Part shown: positions 1 through 7,096 of the stretch, one piece after another | How the letters are laid out: every line of letters starts with the position of its first letter | How positions within the stretch are numbered: position 1 is the first letter of the stretch | Assembly: GCA_020161315.1 (NCBI GenBank) | Contig: JAIUOH010000020.1 | Coordinates: 1 to 59,443, forward strand | From: Actinomycetota bacterium | GTDB taxonomy: Bacteria > Actinomycetota > Actinomycetes > Actinomycetales > Microbacteriaceae | DNA length: 59,443 nucleotides | Reading direction: 5' to 3' | The notes under the pieces: generated by a model | Told to the model about the DNA's origin: nothing | The model's input: the letters and a program-made list of their open reading frames with translations, nothing else | The model's database searches: none | Program-made: the position numbers and the translations under genes

Positions 1-1508
1 ACGCGGCGGCCGCCCGTCGCTGTCGTGAGGGCGAGCTCGACGGCGTCGAGATCAGCGCGGCGCATGGCCTCTTCGTCGCGTCGTTCCTCAGCCCGCTGAC
101 CAACCATCGAGACGACGAGTTCGGCGGCGACTTCGACCGCCGGCTCGAGGTGACCAGGCGCCTCCTGGACGCGACCCGCGCCGAGATCGGCCACGACCGG
201 ATCCTCGGCATCCGGCTGGGGATCGACGACCTCACTCCCGGTGGCCTCACCCCCGCGGACGGGGCGAGGATCGCCCGCGCGCTTGAGGACCGCGTCGACT
301 ACATCAGCGTCATGGTCGGCAACAACAACCGCTTCGAGGCGCGCGTCCGGCACTGGCCGCCCACCCCCGCGGCGCCCGGCCTCTTCCGCGACGCGGCCCA
401 CGTCGTCACCTCGGCGGTGAGCAAGCCGGTCGCCGCGGTGGGGAGGGTCCTGACCCTGGCGCTGGCCAACGACATGGTCGACGCCGGGGACGCCGACCTG
501 GTCGGGATCGTGCGCGCGCAGATCGCCGAGCCGCGGCTCATCCCGCTCAGCCTCGCGGGCCGCCCGGAGGAGGCGCGGCCGTGCCTCGGCATCCAGGTGT
601 GCAACAACAGCCTGCTCGCCGGGCAGCCGTTGACCTGCGCCGTCAACGCGGACGTCGCGGACTCCGCCGGGCTCGACGGGCTGCCCCGGCTCGACGGGCT
701 CACGGCCGCCGTCGTGGGTGCGGGCCCGGGCGGGATGGAGGCCGCCCGGCGCCTGGCCGAGCGGGGCGCGGCGGTCACCCTCTTCGAGGCGGGCTCCCGG
801 CTCGGGGGGCGCCTCGCGCAGTGGAGCACGGCCCCGAGCCGCCGCGAGGTGGGCCGGTACGTCGCCTGGCAGCGCCGTACCCTCACCCGCCTCGGCGTCG
901 ACATCAGGCTCTCGACGCGCGCCCGGGCGCTCGACATCGCCGAGCTGGCGCCGGACGAGGTCATCCTGGCGACCGGCGCCCCCGACATCGCGGTCGAGGT
1001 GCCCAGCGACGGCACGGTCGGCGTACTCACCGCCGACGAGGTCTTCGGCCTCCCGCTCACCGGCTCCGTCGTCGTCTACGACATCCCGGGCGCCATCGAC
1101 GCCATGCTCATCGCCGAGTACGCCGCGGCGCAGGGCGCACGGACCACGCTGGTCACCTCCCGGATCCACGTCGGCGAGGGGGAGGGCGTCAACTCGCTCT
1201 TCCCGATGCTGCGCACCCTCGCCGAGGCCGGCGTCGACTGCGTCGAGCGCGCCCGGCTGACCGGCATCAGCCGCGGACGCGTGCTCGTCGAAGGAATCTT
1301 CGGCGACCCCGAGCGCGCCCTGCCCGCCGACCACCTCGTCACCTGGGCGGGAGGGACCCCCGACCTCACCCTCAGCGCCGAGCTCGACGCGCTCGGCGTC
1401 CGCCACCGGGTCATCGGCGACGCCGTACGCCCGCGTCGCTTCGTCGACGCCACCTCCGAGGCCAAGCTCGCGACCGACGGCCTCGCGGCGGCGGCTCCCT
1501 GTAGCTGA
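1..1508 (+). CDS. Old Yellow Enzyme/2,4-dienoyl-CoA reductase-type flavoprotein (5' end outside window)
   Basis: The reading frame is open from base 3 and upstream of the first ATG, so the gene enters the window already running. The first visible residues hold the HGxFxxxFLSPxxNxRxDxFGG pattern of FMN-binding OYE barrels. An iron-sulfur-like segment follows (PCLGIQVC...C), then a GAGPGGMEAAR dinucleotide-binding motif and an ATGAP motif, as in trimethylamine dehydrogenase and 2,4-dienoyl-CoA reductase. Such enzymes use FMN, FAD and usually a 4Fe-4S cluster to reduce enoyl compounds or demethylate amines. The cluster motif is odd: the usual CxxCxxxC is here C-x5-C, with the second Cys replaced by Ile, so a normal cluster is unlikely. 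The substrate is unknown. Codon use is far more GC3-biased than in the genes after 17.7 kb. Confidence 0.85.
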   Translation, partial: AAAARRCREGELDGVEISAAHGLFVASFLSPLTNHRDDEFGGDFDRRLEVTRRLLDATRAEIGHDRILGIRLGIDDLTPGGLTPADGARIARALEDRVDYISVMVGNNNRFEARVRHWPPTPAAPGLFRDAAHVVTSAVSKPVAAVGRVLTLALANDMVDAGDADLVGIVRAQIAEPRLIPLSLAGRPEEARPCLGIQVCNNSLLAGQPLTCAVNADVADSAGLDGLPRLDGLTAAVVGAGPGGMEAARRLAERGAAVTLFEAGSRLGGRLAQWSTAPSRREVGRYVAWQRRTLTRLGVDIRLSTRARALDIAELAPDEVILATGAPDIAVEVPSDGTVGVLTADEVFGLPLTGSVVVYDIPGAIDAMLIAEYAAAQGARTTLVTSRIHVGEGEGVNSLFPMLRTLAEAGVDCVERARLTGISRGRVLVEGIFGDPERALPADHLVTWAGGTPDLTLSAELDALGVRHRVIGDAVRPRRFVDATSEAKLATDGLAAAAPCS

Positions 1509-1615
1509 CGTCATACGAACTGCGGCCTATTGCCCGCCGTACGTATGACGTCCTGGCGATCCTCCGCGGGACGTCATACGGATGGTGGCCGATAGCCCGC
1601 GGTTCGTATGACGTC
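1507..1615. repeat. Two tandem 46-bp palindrome-ended repeats
   Basis: Two 46-bp units (1507-1552 and 1570-1615), 63 bp apart, each begin with GACGTCATACG and end with its exact reverse complement, CGTATGACGTC. The interiors are similar but not identical (both contain GGCC.AT.GCCCGC). The first arm overlaps the stop codon of the flavoprotein gene. They could act as a terminator, a regulator-binding array or a small mobile palindrome; there is no T-run. Confidence 0.8.
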
Positions 1616-1682
1616 AGGGAGGGGTGGGGTACGGCGTGCGCGACCCCCGGTGGTGACGGCCCGGACGGCCTCCGCTAGTTTC

Positions 1683-1705
1683 TGAGAACAGCAATGATTC
1701 TCATT
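1683..1705. promoter_or_regulatory. Fur/Zur-like palindrome before the ABC ATPase genes
   Basis: AATGA-TTC-TCATT (1693-1705) is a perfect palindrome in an A/T island within very GC-rich DNA. It overlaps a second inverted repeat, TGAGAA-N9-TTCTCA (1683-1703). The shape resembles actinobacterial Fur-family (Fur/Zur) operators. It sits just upstream of the RBS and GTG start of the first ATPase gene, which suggests metal-responsive control of a metal or metallophore importer. The regulator identity is inference. Confidence 0.45.
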
Positions 1706-1720
1706 AGTCAGGAGGCGGGT

Positions 1721-2497
1721 GTGACGGCACTCGAGGTGCGCGGGCTGACCGTCCGGCTGCACGGGCGCACGGTCGTCGACGGCGTCGACTTCGAGGCCGG
1801 CCCGGGGGAGCGTCTCTGCCTGCTCGGTGAGTCGGGCTCGGGCAAGTCCGTGACCGCCCGCGCGATCGTTGGCCAACAGCTGCCGGGCATGGAGCTCAGC
1901 GGCAGCGTCCTGGTCAACGGCCGCGACGTGCTCGGCGTACCCCCGGCGCGACGGGCCGGCCCGGACCGGGTCGCGATGGTCTTCCAGGACTCCGCCTCGG
2001 CGCTCCACCCGCTGGTGAGGGTCGGCACCCAGGTCGCCGGGGCCCTGCGCCGTCAGGGCGTCGCCGCCGACGAGGCGACCGACCGGGCCGTCGAGCTCCT
2101 GGCCTCCGTCGGGCTCGACGCACCGGGCATGGCGCGCCGCGTGCCCTGCCAGCTCTCCGGCGGCCAACGGCAGCGCGCCTGCATCGCGCTCTCGCTTGCC
2201 ACCGGCGCGCCGGTCATGATCGCCGACGAGCCGACCACCGCCCTCGACGTGGTCGCCCAGGCGCGGGTGCTCGACGTGCTGCGCACCAAGGTCGACGCCG
2301 GTACGGCGCTGGTCTTCATCACCCACGACCTCGCCGTCGCCACCAGCCTGTGCGACCGGGCGGTCGTCCTGGCCGGCGGGCGGGTCGTCGAGTCCGGGCC
2401 GCTGCCACAGCTGCTCTGGGAGGGCACCCACCCCTACACGCGCGAGCTGTCCGCCGCGGCCTACGAACAGGTGCTGCCGCACGAGGTGACCGCGTGA
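1721..2497 (+). CDS. ABC transporter ATP-binding protein, Dpp/Opp/Nik type (DppD-like)
   Basis: ATPase subunit of a peptide/nickel-type importer, expected on the cytoplasmic face of the membrane. Walker A (GESGSGKS), signature LSGGQRQR, Walker B (VMIADEP) and the switch His (ITHD) are all present, and the C-terminus has the HPYTREL segment typical of OppD/DppD proteins. The GTG at 1721 is preferred over the ATG at 1694 because GGAGG at 1711-1715 is correctly spaced and the ATG lies inside the palindrome. The stop overlaps the next gene (GTGA). No permease genes are visible nearby, so the transporter is incomplete in this window. Confidence 0.85.
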   Translation: MTALEVRGLTVRLHGRTVVDGVDFEAGPGERLCLLGESGSGKSVTARAIVGQQLPGMELSGSVLVNGRDVLGVPPARRAGPDRVAMVFQDSASALHPLVRVGTQVAGALRRQGVAADEATDRAVELLASVGLDAPGMARRVPCQLSGGQRQRACIALSLATGAPVMIADEPTTALDVVAQARVLDVLRTKVDAGTALVFITHDLAVATSLCDRAVVLAGGRVVESGPLPQLLWEGTHPYTRELSAAAYEQVLPHEVTA

Positions 2498-3300
2498 GCG
2501 CCCACCAGATCGCGCAGCCGCTGATCGAGGTGGACCACGCCGTACGCCGCTACCGGGCGACGGGCGCCGCCGCCGCGAACGGGCGCTGGAACACCGTGCT
2601 CGACGACGTCTGCCTCCGCTTGGAGCAGGGCTCGACCACGGCACTGGTGGGCAGCTCGGGCGCCGGCAAGACCACCCTCGTCCGCTGCCTGCTGGCGCTG
2701 GACCACCTCGACCACGGCACGGTCGCCTGCCGCGGCCGCAGCCTGCGGCCCGGGCCCGCGCGGTCGCTGGGCTGGTTCCGGCGGATGGTGCAGTACGTGC
2801 CCCAGGACCCCGCGTCCTCCCTCGACCCCCGGCGGCGGGTGCGCGAGCTGATTGCGGAGCCGCTACGGCGCCTCGGCGTCGAGGGCGACCACCCGGCGAT
2901 GGTCGCCGAGGCGCTCGACCACGTCGGCCTGGGCCAGGGCCTGGCCGACCGGCGCCCAGGGGAGATCTCCGGCGGGCAGGCACAGCGGGTCGCGATCGCG
3001 CGCGCCATCGTCACCCGGCCCGAGCTGCTGGTCGCCGACGAGCCGGTCAGCGGCCTCGATCTGCCGCTGCGCCAGCAGGTGCTCGACCTGCTGGCCCGGC
3101 TCCACCGCGACGACGGCACCGGCATCCTCCTGGTCTCCCACGACCTCGCCGCCGTCGTACGACTCTGCGACCGCACCGTCGTGATGGAGCACGGGCAGGT
3201 CGCCGAGGACGGACCGACCGAGCGGATGTTCACCGACCCGTCCCACCCCGCGACGCGGCGCCTGCTCGCCGCCGTACCGAGGCTCCCGCGCCCGGCCTGA
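2494..3300 (+). CDS. ABC transporter ATP-binding protein, Dpp/Opp/Nik type (DppF-like)
   Basis: Second ATPase of the pair. It has Walker A (GSSGAGKTT), signature ISGGQAQR, Walker B (LLVADEP) and SHDLA, and ends with the HPATRRLLAA segment of OppF/DppF proteins. The GTG start overlaps the preceding stop codon, so the two are translationally coupled and probably form a heterodimer. The truncated substrate-binding lipoprotein follows 49 bp downstream. The metal-type palindrome upstream suggests nickel, zinc or metallophore uptake rather than peptide uptake, but the substrate cannot be read from the ATPases. Confidence 0.85.
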   Translation: MSAHQIAQPLIEVDHAVRRYRATGAAAANGRWNTVLDDVCLRLEQGSTTALVGSSGAGKTTLVRCLLALDHLDHGTVACRGRSLRPGPARSLGWFRRMVQYVPQDPASSLDPRRRVRELIAEPLRRLGVEGDHPAMVAEALDHVGLGQGLADRRPGEISGGQAQRVAIARAIVTRPELLVADEPVSGLDLPLRQQVLDLLARLHRDDGTGILLVSHDLAAVVRLCDRTVVMEHGQVAEDGPTERMFTDPSHPATRRLLAAVPRLPRPA

Positions 3301-3349
3301 GCCGAACCCCCACACCTGTCAGCGATTCACCGAGCAAGAAGGAACCCCC

Positions 3350-3604
3350 ATGCCCACATCCCAGCACCCGAGGCGCGCCCTGACCCTCGCCTGCGCGATC
3401 GCCGCCCTCGGGCTCACCGCGTGCTTCAACCAGGCTCCGAGCGAGGAACGCGCCGACAACGGCGCCTCTGGCGACTCGGGCGGCGACCGGATCCGGGTCG
3501 CGATGCTGCTGCCGCCGCGATCCGGCCTCACGCCGCTGAACGACGACGCGTTCAAGCTGTCGCGCTGGCAGACCGCCGAGACGCTGATCGTGCTCGACGA
3601 CCTC
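3350..3604 (+). pseudogene. Substrate-binding lipoprotein (SBP family 5-like), truncated at a junction
   Basis: It starts with a lipoprotein signal: MPTSQHPRRA, a hydrophobic stretch, then lipobox LTAC with Cys24. The mature part, rich in D/G/S, leads into IRVAMLLPP...LSRWQTAETLIVLDDL, as at the N-terminus of family-5 peptide/nickel-binding proteins. Such proteins have about 500 residues; here homology ends near residue 85. The frame then continues only as the antisense of the relaxase gene, with no meaningful protein. It is the expected partner of the two ATPases. Either recombination truncated it or the contig is joined wrongly here. Confidence 0.75.
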
Positions 3605-4258
3605 GACTCCGCGAGCGTTCGCCTCGGCGACGAATACCGCCATGCTCGGCTGCGCATGAGCCAGCGCGGCAGCACGCGCCTCGGCGACCGCATCACCGAG
3701 CTGCTGGTCGAACTCGGACAGCGCGGCACGCCGGGTCACCCAGACATCGAGAGGCTTGCGCTGCCGCGGCTCGATCACTTGCATGCCCATCTCACGAGCA
3801 AGCTCGTCATTGGCTCGCTTGACCTGCCAGTGCACCCGGTAGTCGCGCAGGGCAAGCCCTGTGACCTCGTCATGGTTGAGCACGGTTACGTGGGCGTGCA
3901 GCACGCCGCCGTCGTCGTGCACCACGACCATGCACGGGCTGTTCGGGTGCATCTTCTTCGCGAGCATGAACCCGTAGTCGCCCATGCACTGTTGGTCGCG
4001 GGGATTGGTCTTGTCGAGCTCGTCGGATCCGGCAGAGACAATGTAGCTCTGAGCCTTGACCCGTCGGCCATGCTGCTCTGCGAGCCGGTTGCCCAGCGCG
4101 ATGAACTCCTCGATGCTCGCAGCATCGACATAGAAGCCGGGCGCGATCCTGTCGGTGCCCTGGCGCAGGTGCTGGTGCTTCTTACCGCCGGTGCCGTAGC
4201 TGAGGTAGTCAGCCCGTGCCCCGAGGTCGTAGACCGGCGAGACCTTCGGCGCGATCAT
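3600..4258 (-). pseudogene. Relaxase/mobilization nuclease, truncated at the C-terminus
   Basis: Relaxases nick oriT and carry the transferred strand. The start at 4258 (MIAPKVSP) overlaps the mobC stop by ATGA. An early Tyr-containing segment (ADYLSYG, about residues 17-22) is a candidate nicking site, and GVLHAHVTVLNHD (about 118-130) is the HxH...N metal-binding motif of MOBP-type relaxases. Recognisable sequence ends near residue 216-220 (NARGVEV). The frame stays open to 3230 only because the opposite-strand DNA is GC-rich; that tail is antisense to the lipoprotein and ATPase genes and is not relaxase. The protein lacks the rest of its nuclease and C-terminal domains, so it is probably inactive. 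Confidence 0.75.
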
Positions 4259-4677
4259 GACGCCACCCCCTTCGAGCTGCCGCCGAGCAGCGCGACCAGC
4301 TGTTCGGTCTGCGCGGCCCATTCCTCGACCACCGGGCCCAGCTCGCCCAGGTCGATGACCCCCCGGTATGCGAGGCGCACGAGCTGATTCAGGTTGACCC
4401 CGACCCGCTTCGTATCGACGCGCAGCGCGTCTCGTGCCGCCCGATCCTCGGGCGAGAGCTGCGGCGGCGTGGCCCCCGCAGCTCGGTCGCGCCGCTCGGG
4501 AGGCAGACCCAGCCGCTCCCGTGCCGCACCGACCGACGCGCCCCGGATGAACGCCGAGGGCGTCAAACCGTAGCGCGCCGCCGCCCGCTCGACCAGCGCG
4601 TCTTCAGCTTCGCTGAAACGTGCTGACCGCTTGCGCGACTTGTTCGCAGGCGCTGCCTGTGCTGTAGCATCACTCAT
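4255..4677 (-). CDS. mobC: MobC-like relaxosome accessory protein
   Basis: A 140-residue protein. It has a basic N-terminus (KSRKRSARFSEAEDALVERAAARYGLTPSAF...) of the ribbon-helix-helix type and a central VGVNLNQLVRLAYRG motif, the hallmark of bacterial mobilisation protein MobC. MobC helps open and position oriT DNA for the relaxase. The start at 4677 follows a strong AGGAGAG ribosome site. It overlaps the relaxase start by 4 bp, so the two are translationally coupled. The candidate oriT lies about 100 bp upstream. Confidence 0.85.
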   Translation of the reverse strand: MSDATAQAAPANKSRKRSARFSEAEDALVERAAARYGLTPSAFIRGASVGAARERLGLPPERRDRAAGATPPQLSPEDRAARDALRVDTKRVGVNLNQLVRLAYRGVIDLGELGPVVEEWAAQTEQLVALLGGSSKGVAS

Positions 4678-4774
4678 CGCTCTCTCCTTCCAGTCGTGAG
4701 CATGTCGTCTCGGAGGCAACCGCGAACGCAAGCAGGCACCCTGTCCGACATCGATACGCTCGTCGTCCAGTGCG

Positions 4775-4830
4775 CCGCTTGCCAGGGGGTCCGGGCTGCG
4801 CCCGCCCCCTGGACCCCCACACCCGGGGTC
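4775..4830. other. Candidate oriT hairpin upstream of mobC
   Basis: CCAGGGGG (4782-4789) pairs with CCCCCTGG (4805-4812), and an inner CGGG/CCCG pair leaves a CTGCG loop. This makes a 12-bp stem with a 2-nt bulge. The arm contains TGCGCCCGCCCC, which resembles the GCGCCCT nic core of IncQ-type origins. It lies in the non-coding gap between mobC and the coiled-coil gene, where an oriT is expected. The assignment rests on position and pattern only. Confidence 0.4.
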
Positions 4831-4897
4831 GGCATCATGCTCGTGCGCTTCGCGCTCGAGCACTCTGCCGACCGGGCGATCCCCTCCGCGTGCACGA

Positions 4898-5212
4898 TCA
4901 GCCCAGCTGACCGTGCTCGTAGCGGCGGGCATCGGCGTCGCCGTGGCTGCTGGTCGCAGCCACCGGCTCCGTGTGCGCCTTCCGCTCAGCGGCGGCAGCA
5001 CGGGCGAGCTTCGAGCGCTTCGCGCTCTCGTTCGCCAGCTCGGCGCGCGCTGCTGCTTCGAGCTGCGCGGCGATGTCAGCGTGATCCATGCGCAAGGCGA
5101 CAAGCACCTTCGCGTCGATCTTGCTCTGCTCGGCAGCGGCACGCTCGCGCAAGCGCTTCATGCGCTTGGCGTGGGCGGCCTTGGCCTGCTCGATCTCGTC
5201 CTGCATCGACAT
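4898..5212 (-). CDS. Small charged coiled-coil protein of the mobile element
   Basis: A 104-residue, Ala/Glu/Lys/Arg-rich protein (MSMQDEIEQAKAAHAKRMKRLRERAAAE...) predicted by eye to be almost entirely helical coiled coil, with a short polar tail. There is no signal peptide or membrane segment. It lies between rep and mobC in the same orientation, so an auxiliary role in mobilisation or replication control is possible. No family is recognised. ATG at 5212 is chosen; a weak GAAGAG lies upstream. Confidence 0.6.
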   Translation of the reverse strand: MSMQDEIEQAKAAHAKRMKRLRERAAAEQSKIDAKVLVALRMDHADIAAQLEAAARAELANESAKRSKLARAAAAERKAHTEPVAATSSHGDADARRYEHGQLG

Positions 5213-5294
5213 AGTGTTCTCTTCTCGTCGTTGTCGTCAGCTCGCACCCGGTCTGGGGCTCGCAGCCGCCACTCGCGGGCGACTCGGGTCTAGG

Positions 5295-5981
5295 TCATTC
5301 GCCGCAAAGCCGCTCGACCAGATCGGCGCGCATCCTGCCCAACAGATGCGCGGGAAGCGGCACCCGGTCAAGATGCGGGAGACGGTCAGCCCACGCCCGC
5401 ATGAACCGGCTGCGGTTGCTGTTTGCCCGCCACAACAGCGGCTCCACCGTCATCACGGTCTCAGGGTCGGTGTAGGCGTACATGAGCAGCAGCTCGACCG
5501 TTTCGACCTCGCCGAGGGGGCAAGCCAACTTCGTGGCACGGGCCTGGCGTTCGCGCCACTTATCGACCTGAGCCCACAGGCCCGGGTCAGACACGAGGAT
5601 CGAGTCGCGGGAATAGAGCGCCTTGCCGCGCGCCTGCTGCTCTGCATCGTCGTGAGGAAGATACGACACGAACCCGAGGAAGGCGTCCCGGGCGCTCCTA
5701 CCGCGACCGGCGATCAGCGGATCGAGGTCGATCAGATCGGCGGCGAGATCGAGACCGCGCGACAGCCGACGACGCATCTCGGGGAGCGCGACCCGCGTCG
5801 GGCACAACATGGCACCTTGGGTGTGCGGCGCTGCGCTATCGCGGTCATGTAGGCCGACGGCGTACTCGTGCACAGTGCGCTGCGGGTCGAGCACGGCCAC
5901 GACATCCGCCGGGGTCACGAGGTCGGCGGGAATGGTCAGACGGAACCCCGCGTAACGCGGGCCCCTGGTATTCTTGGTCAT
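5295..5981 (-). CDS. rep: Plasmid replication initiator, Rep_2-like rolling-circle type
   Basis: A protein of 228 residues from ATG 5981 (MTKNTRGPRYAGF), with GGAAAG upstream; an in-frame start at 6020 has no better RBS. The segment VSYLPHDDAEQQARGKALYSRDSIL matches the YLxH...K..Y....I layout of the pMV158 RepB (Rep_2) family, and APHTQGAML resembles the HUH metal-binding strand with one His replaced. Such proteins nick the double-strand origin and start rolling-circle replication. The neighbouring mobC and relaxase support a plasmid origin. Whether the initiator is intact cannot be judged from sequence alone. Confidence 0.65.
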   Translation of the reverse strand: MTKNTRGPRYAGFRLTIPADLVTPADVVAVLDPQRTVHEYAVGLHDRDSAAPHTQGAMLCPTRVALPEMRRRLSRGLDLAADLIDLDPLIAGRGRSARDAFLGFVSYLPHDDAEQQARGKALYSRDSILVSDPGLWAQVDKWRERQARATKLACPLGEVETVELLLMYAYTDPETVMTVEPLLWRANSNRSRFMRAWADRLPHLDRVPLPAHLLGRMRADLVERLCGE

Positions 5982-6071
5982 AGGAATCTTTCCGACGACC
6001 CTCGCCTGGCGCGCTATCAACGCCCAGATCCCGCGAGGGTCGTCTCTTTCTTGAGACGGCTCTTGCGGGGG

Positions 6072-6326
6072 TCAGGCGGCGGTGCGCGCGAACACGTCGC
6101 GCAGCGCCTGCTCGGAGATGCGCAGCGGGCTGTTGTTGCCCTTCTTGCCGCGCGGGTAGAACACGGTCAGCTCGCCGCGCTCGATCATACGCTGCACGGT
6201 CTTCACGCTGATGCTCAAGCGCTCGGCGACCTCGGGGATCGTGTAGGCGCGCAGCAGCTCGTCGCTAGTGGCAGCGGCGGTGCCGGTCTTGCGGGCAGTG
6301 GTGCGGGTGCTGGCGGTGGTGGTCAT
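6072..6326 (-). CDS. Helix-turn-helix DNA-binding protein, excisionase/MerR-like
   Basis: An 84-residue protein with a Thr/Ala-rich N-terminal tail. A winged-helix core (AYTIPEVAERLSISVKTVQRMIERGEL...) follows, ending in an ISEQALRDVF helix, as in the excisionase/BldC family (HTH_17). It is the gene of the block nearest the tRNA cluster and lies just upstream of rep. It could be an excisionase or the copy-number or transcription regulator of the element. The absence of an adjacent integrase leaves the choice open. Confidence 0.75.
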   Translation of the reverse strand: MTTTASTRTTARKTGTAAATSDELLRAYTIPEVAERLSISVKTVQRMIERGELTVFYPRGKKGNNSPLRISEQALRDVFARTAA

Positions 6327-6581
6327 CGAAGCTCCATAGCGGTGGTGATCTTCGCTGATCTCGCTATCTTGCTTCGGCGGGGTGCGACTCCCGTCGGAGG
6401 GCCTGTATTCGCTGCTCGGCTTGCCCTAGGTTCCCGCCCAGCCGAGTCGAGCGGGGATCCTGCACAGACGCGCCGTCACTGGCGGGTCACCAAACAGGCT
6501 ACCACGGACTCTGACCGAATGTGCTGGTCATGACACGAAACGATGTTCCCCGTATATTCCCCGCAGCAGGGTTCCCCGCGT
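6327..6581. other. Non-coding right flank of the Rep/Mob block with TTCCCCG repeats
   Basis: There is no credible gene here. Three copies of TTCCCCG occur at 6546, 6557 and 6572 in one orientation, in a short A/T-richer patch. They could be iteron-like sites for the initiator or part of an attachment region; nothing else identifiable is seen. Confidence 0.4.
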
Positions 6582-6619
6582 GTAAAATGAAGAAGACCCG
6601 CAGAAATCTGCGGGTCTTC
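6582..6619 (-). terminator. Rho-independent terminator after tRNA-Val(GAC)
   Basis: A 13-bp perfect stem (6592-6604 with 6607-6619, loop AA) is followed on the minus strand by TCATTTTACA. It lies just past the 3' end of the minus-strand tRNA gene, so it should end the tRNA-Gly/Cys/Val transcript. Confidence 0.8.
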
Positions 6620-6624
6620 GGGAG

Positions 6625-6696
6625 TGCGCGATACTGGGATCGAACCAGTGACCTCTTCCGTGTCAGGGAAGCGCGCTACCGCTGCGCCAATCGCGC
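6625..6696 (-). tRNA. tRNA-Val (GAC)
   Basis: Cloverleaf read on the minus strand: acceptor GCGCGAU/AUCGCGC, T8-G9, a D-arm, anticodon loop CTGACAC with anticodon GAC, TTCGATC T-loop and discriminator A. CCA is not encoded. It is the last of three co-oriented tRNA genes. Its 3' end faces the Rep/Mob block. Confidence 0.95.
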
Positions 6697-6725
6697 CTAT
6701 ATTTAGGCTATTTAATTGTAGTGCG

Positions 6726-6796
6726 AGGTGGCGACGGGATTCGAACCCGTGTATACGGCTTTGCAGGCCGCTGCCTCGCCTCTCGGCCACGCCACC
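6726..6796 (-). tRNA. tRNA-Cys (GCA)
   Basis: Minus strand: acceptor GGTGGCG/CGCCACC, anticodon loop CTGCAAA with anticodon GCA, T-loop GTTCGAATC, discriminator T. This is the middle gene of the minus-strand Gly-Cys-Val tRNA cluster. Confidence 0.95.
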
Positions 6797-6841
6797 GGAG
6801 TGGTTGACACCACAAGCGGCCCGAACTAATCGGGCCACTGG

Positions 6842-6914
6842 AGCGGATGACGAGACTCGAACTCGCGACCCTCACCTTGGCAAGGTGATGCGCTACCAAC
6901 TGCGCTACATCCGC
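6842..6914 (-). tRNA. tRNA-Gly (GCC)
   Basis: Minus strand: acceptor GCGGATG/CATCCGC, D-arm GTAGCGCAGTTGGTAGCGC, anticodon loop TTGCCAA with anticodon GCC, T-loop GTTCGAGTC, discriminator T. It is transcribed first in the cluster; its promoter should lie in the AT-richer DNA at 6920-6990. Confidence 0.95.
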
Positions 6915-7096
6915 ATGTTCACTTTGCTTTTGCTCTTCGCTGTGCGCCGTGTACTTGAATGACTATAGGGGAACTTTGCAAGGTGCCGCAAATCGAGCCG
7001 CCAATACGGCGTGTTCCCCCGAAAAACAACCCATTTCGGTAACGTTCCGGTGAGTTTGGCGAGATTCACCTCTCACCTCACCCAATACTTGAATAC

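Larger units (their letters stand above)
3600..6580. mobile_element. Remnant mobilizable plasmid or integrative element (Rep, Mob genes), left end missing
   Basis: A block of minus-strand genes with plasmid functions: HTH protein, Rep_2-like initiator, coiled-coil protein, MobC and relaxase. Its right edge lies beside the terminator and 3' end of tRNA-Val(GAC). Its left edge is the abrupt junction at about 3600, inside the relaxase gene. No integrase is visible; if there was one, it lay in the missing part. The limits given are approximate and inferred from gene content. Confidence 0.6.

Noticed and set aside
3230-3599. The relaxase reading frame stays open down to 3230, giving a 340-residue protein
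   Set aside because: This tail is the antisense of the lipoprotein and ATPase genes and shows no relaxase-like sequence; the real gene ends near 3600.
3605-4387. The lipoprotein frame stays open to 4387 on the plus strand
   Set aside because: It is the antisense of the relaxase and mobC genes; high GC keeps frames open by chance.
4696-5214. Plus-strand frame of 172 codons opposite the coiled-coil gene
   Set aside because: Arg/Ser/Pro-rich shadow with no start signal; the minus-strand gene and oriT-like gap explain the region.
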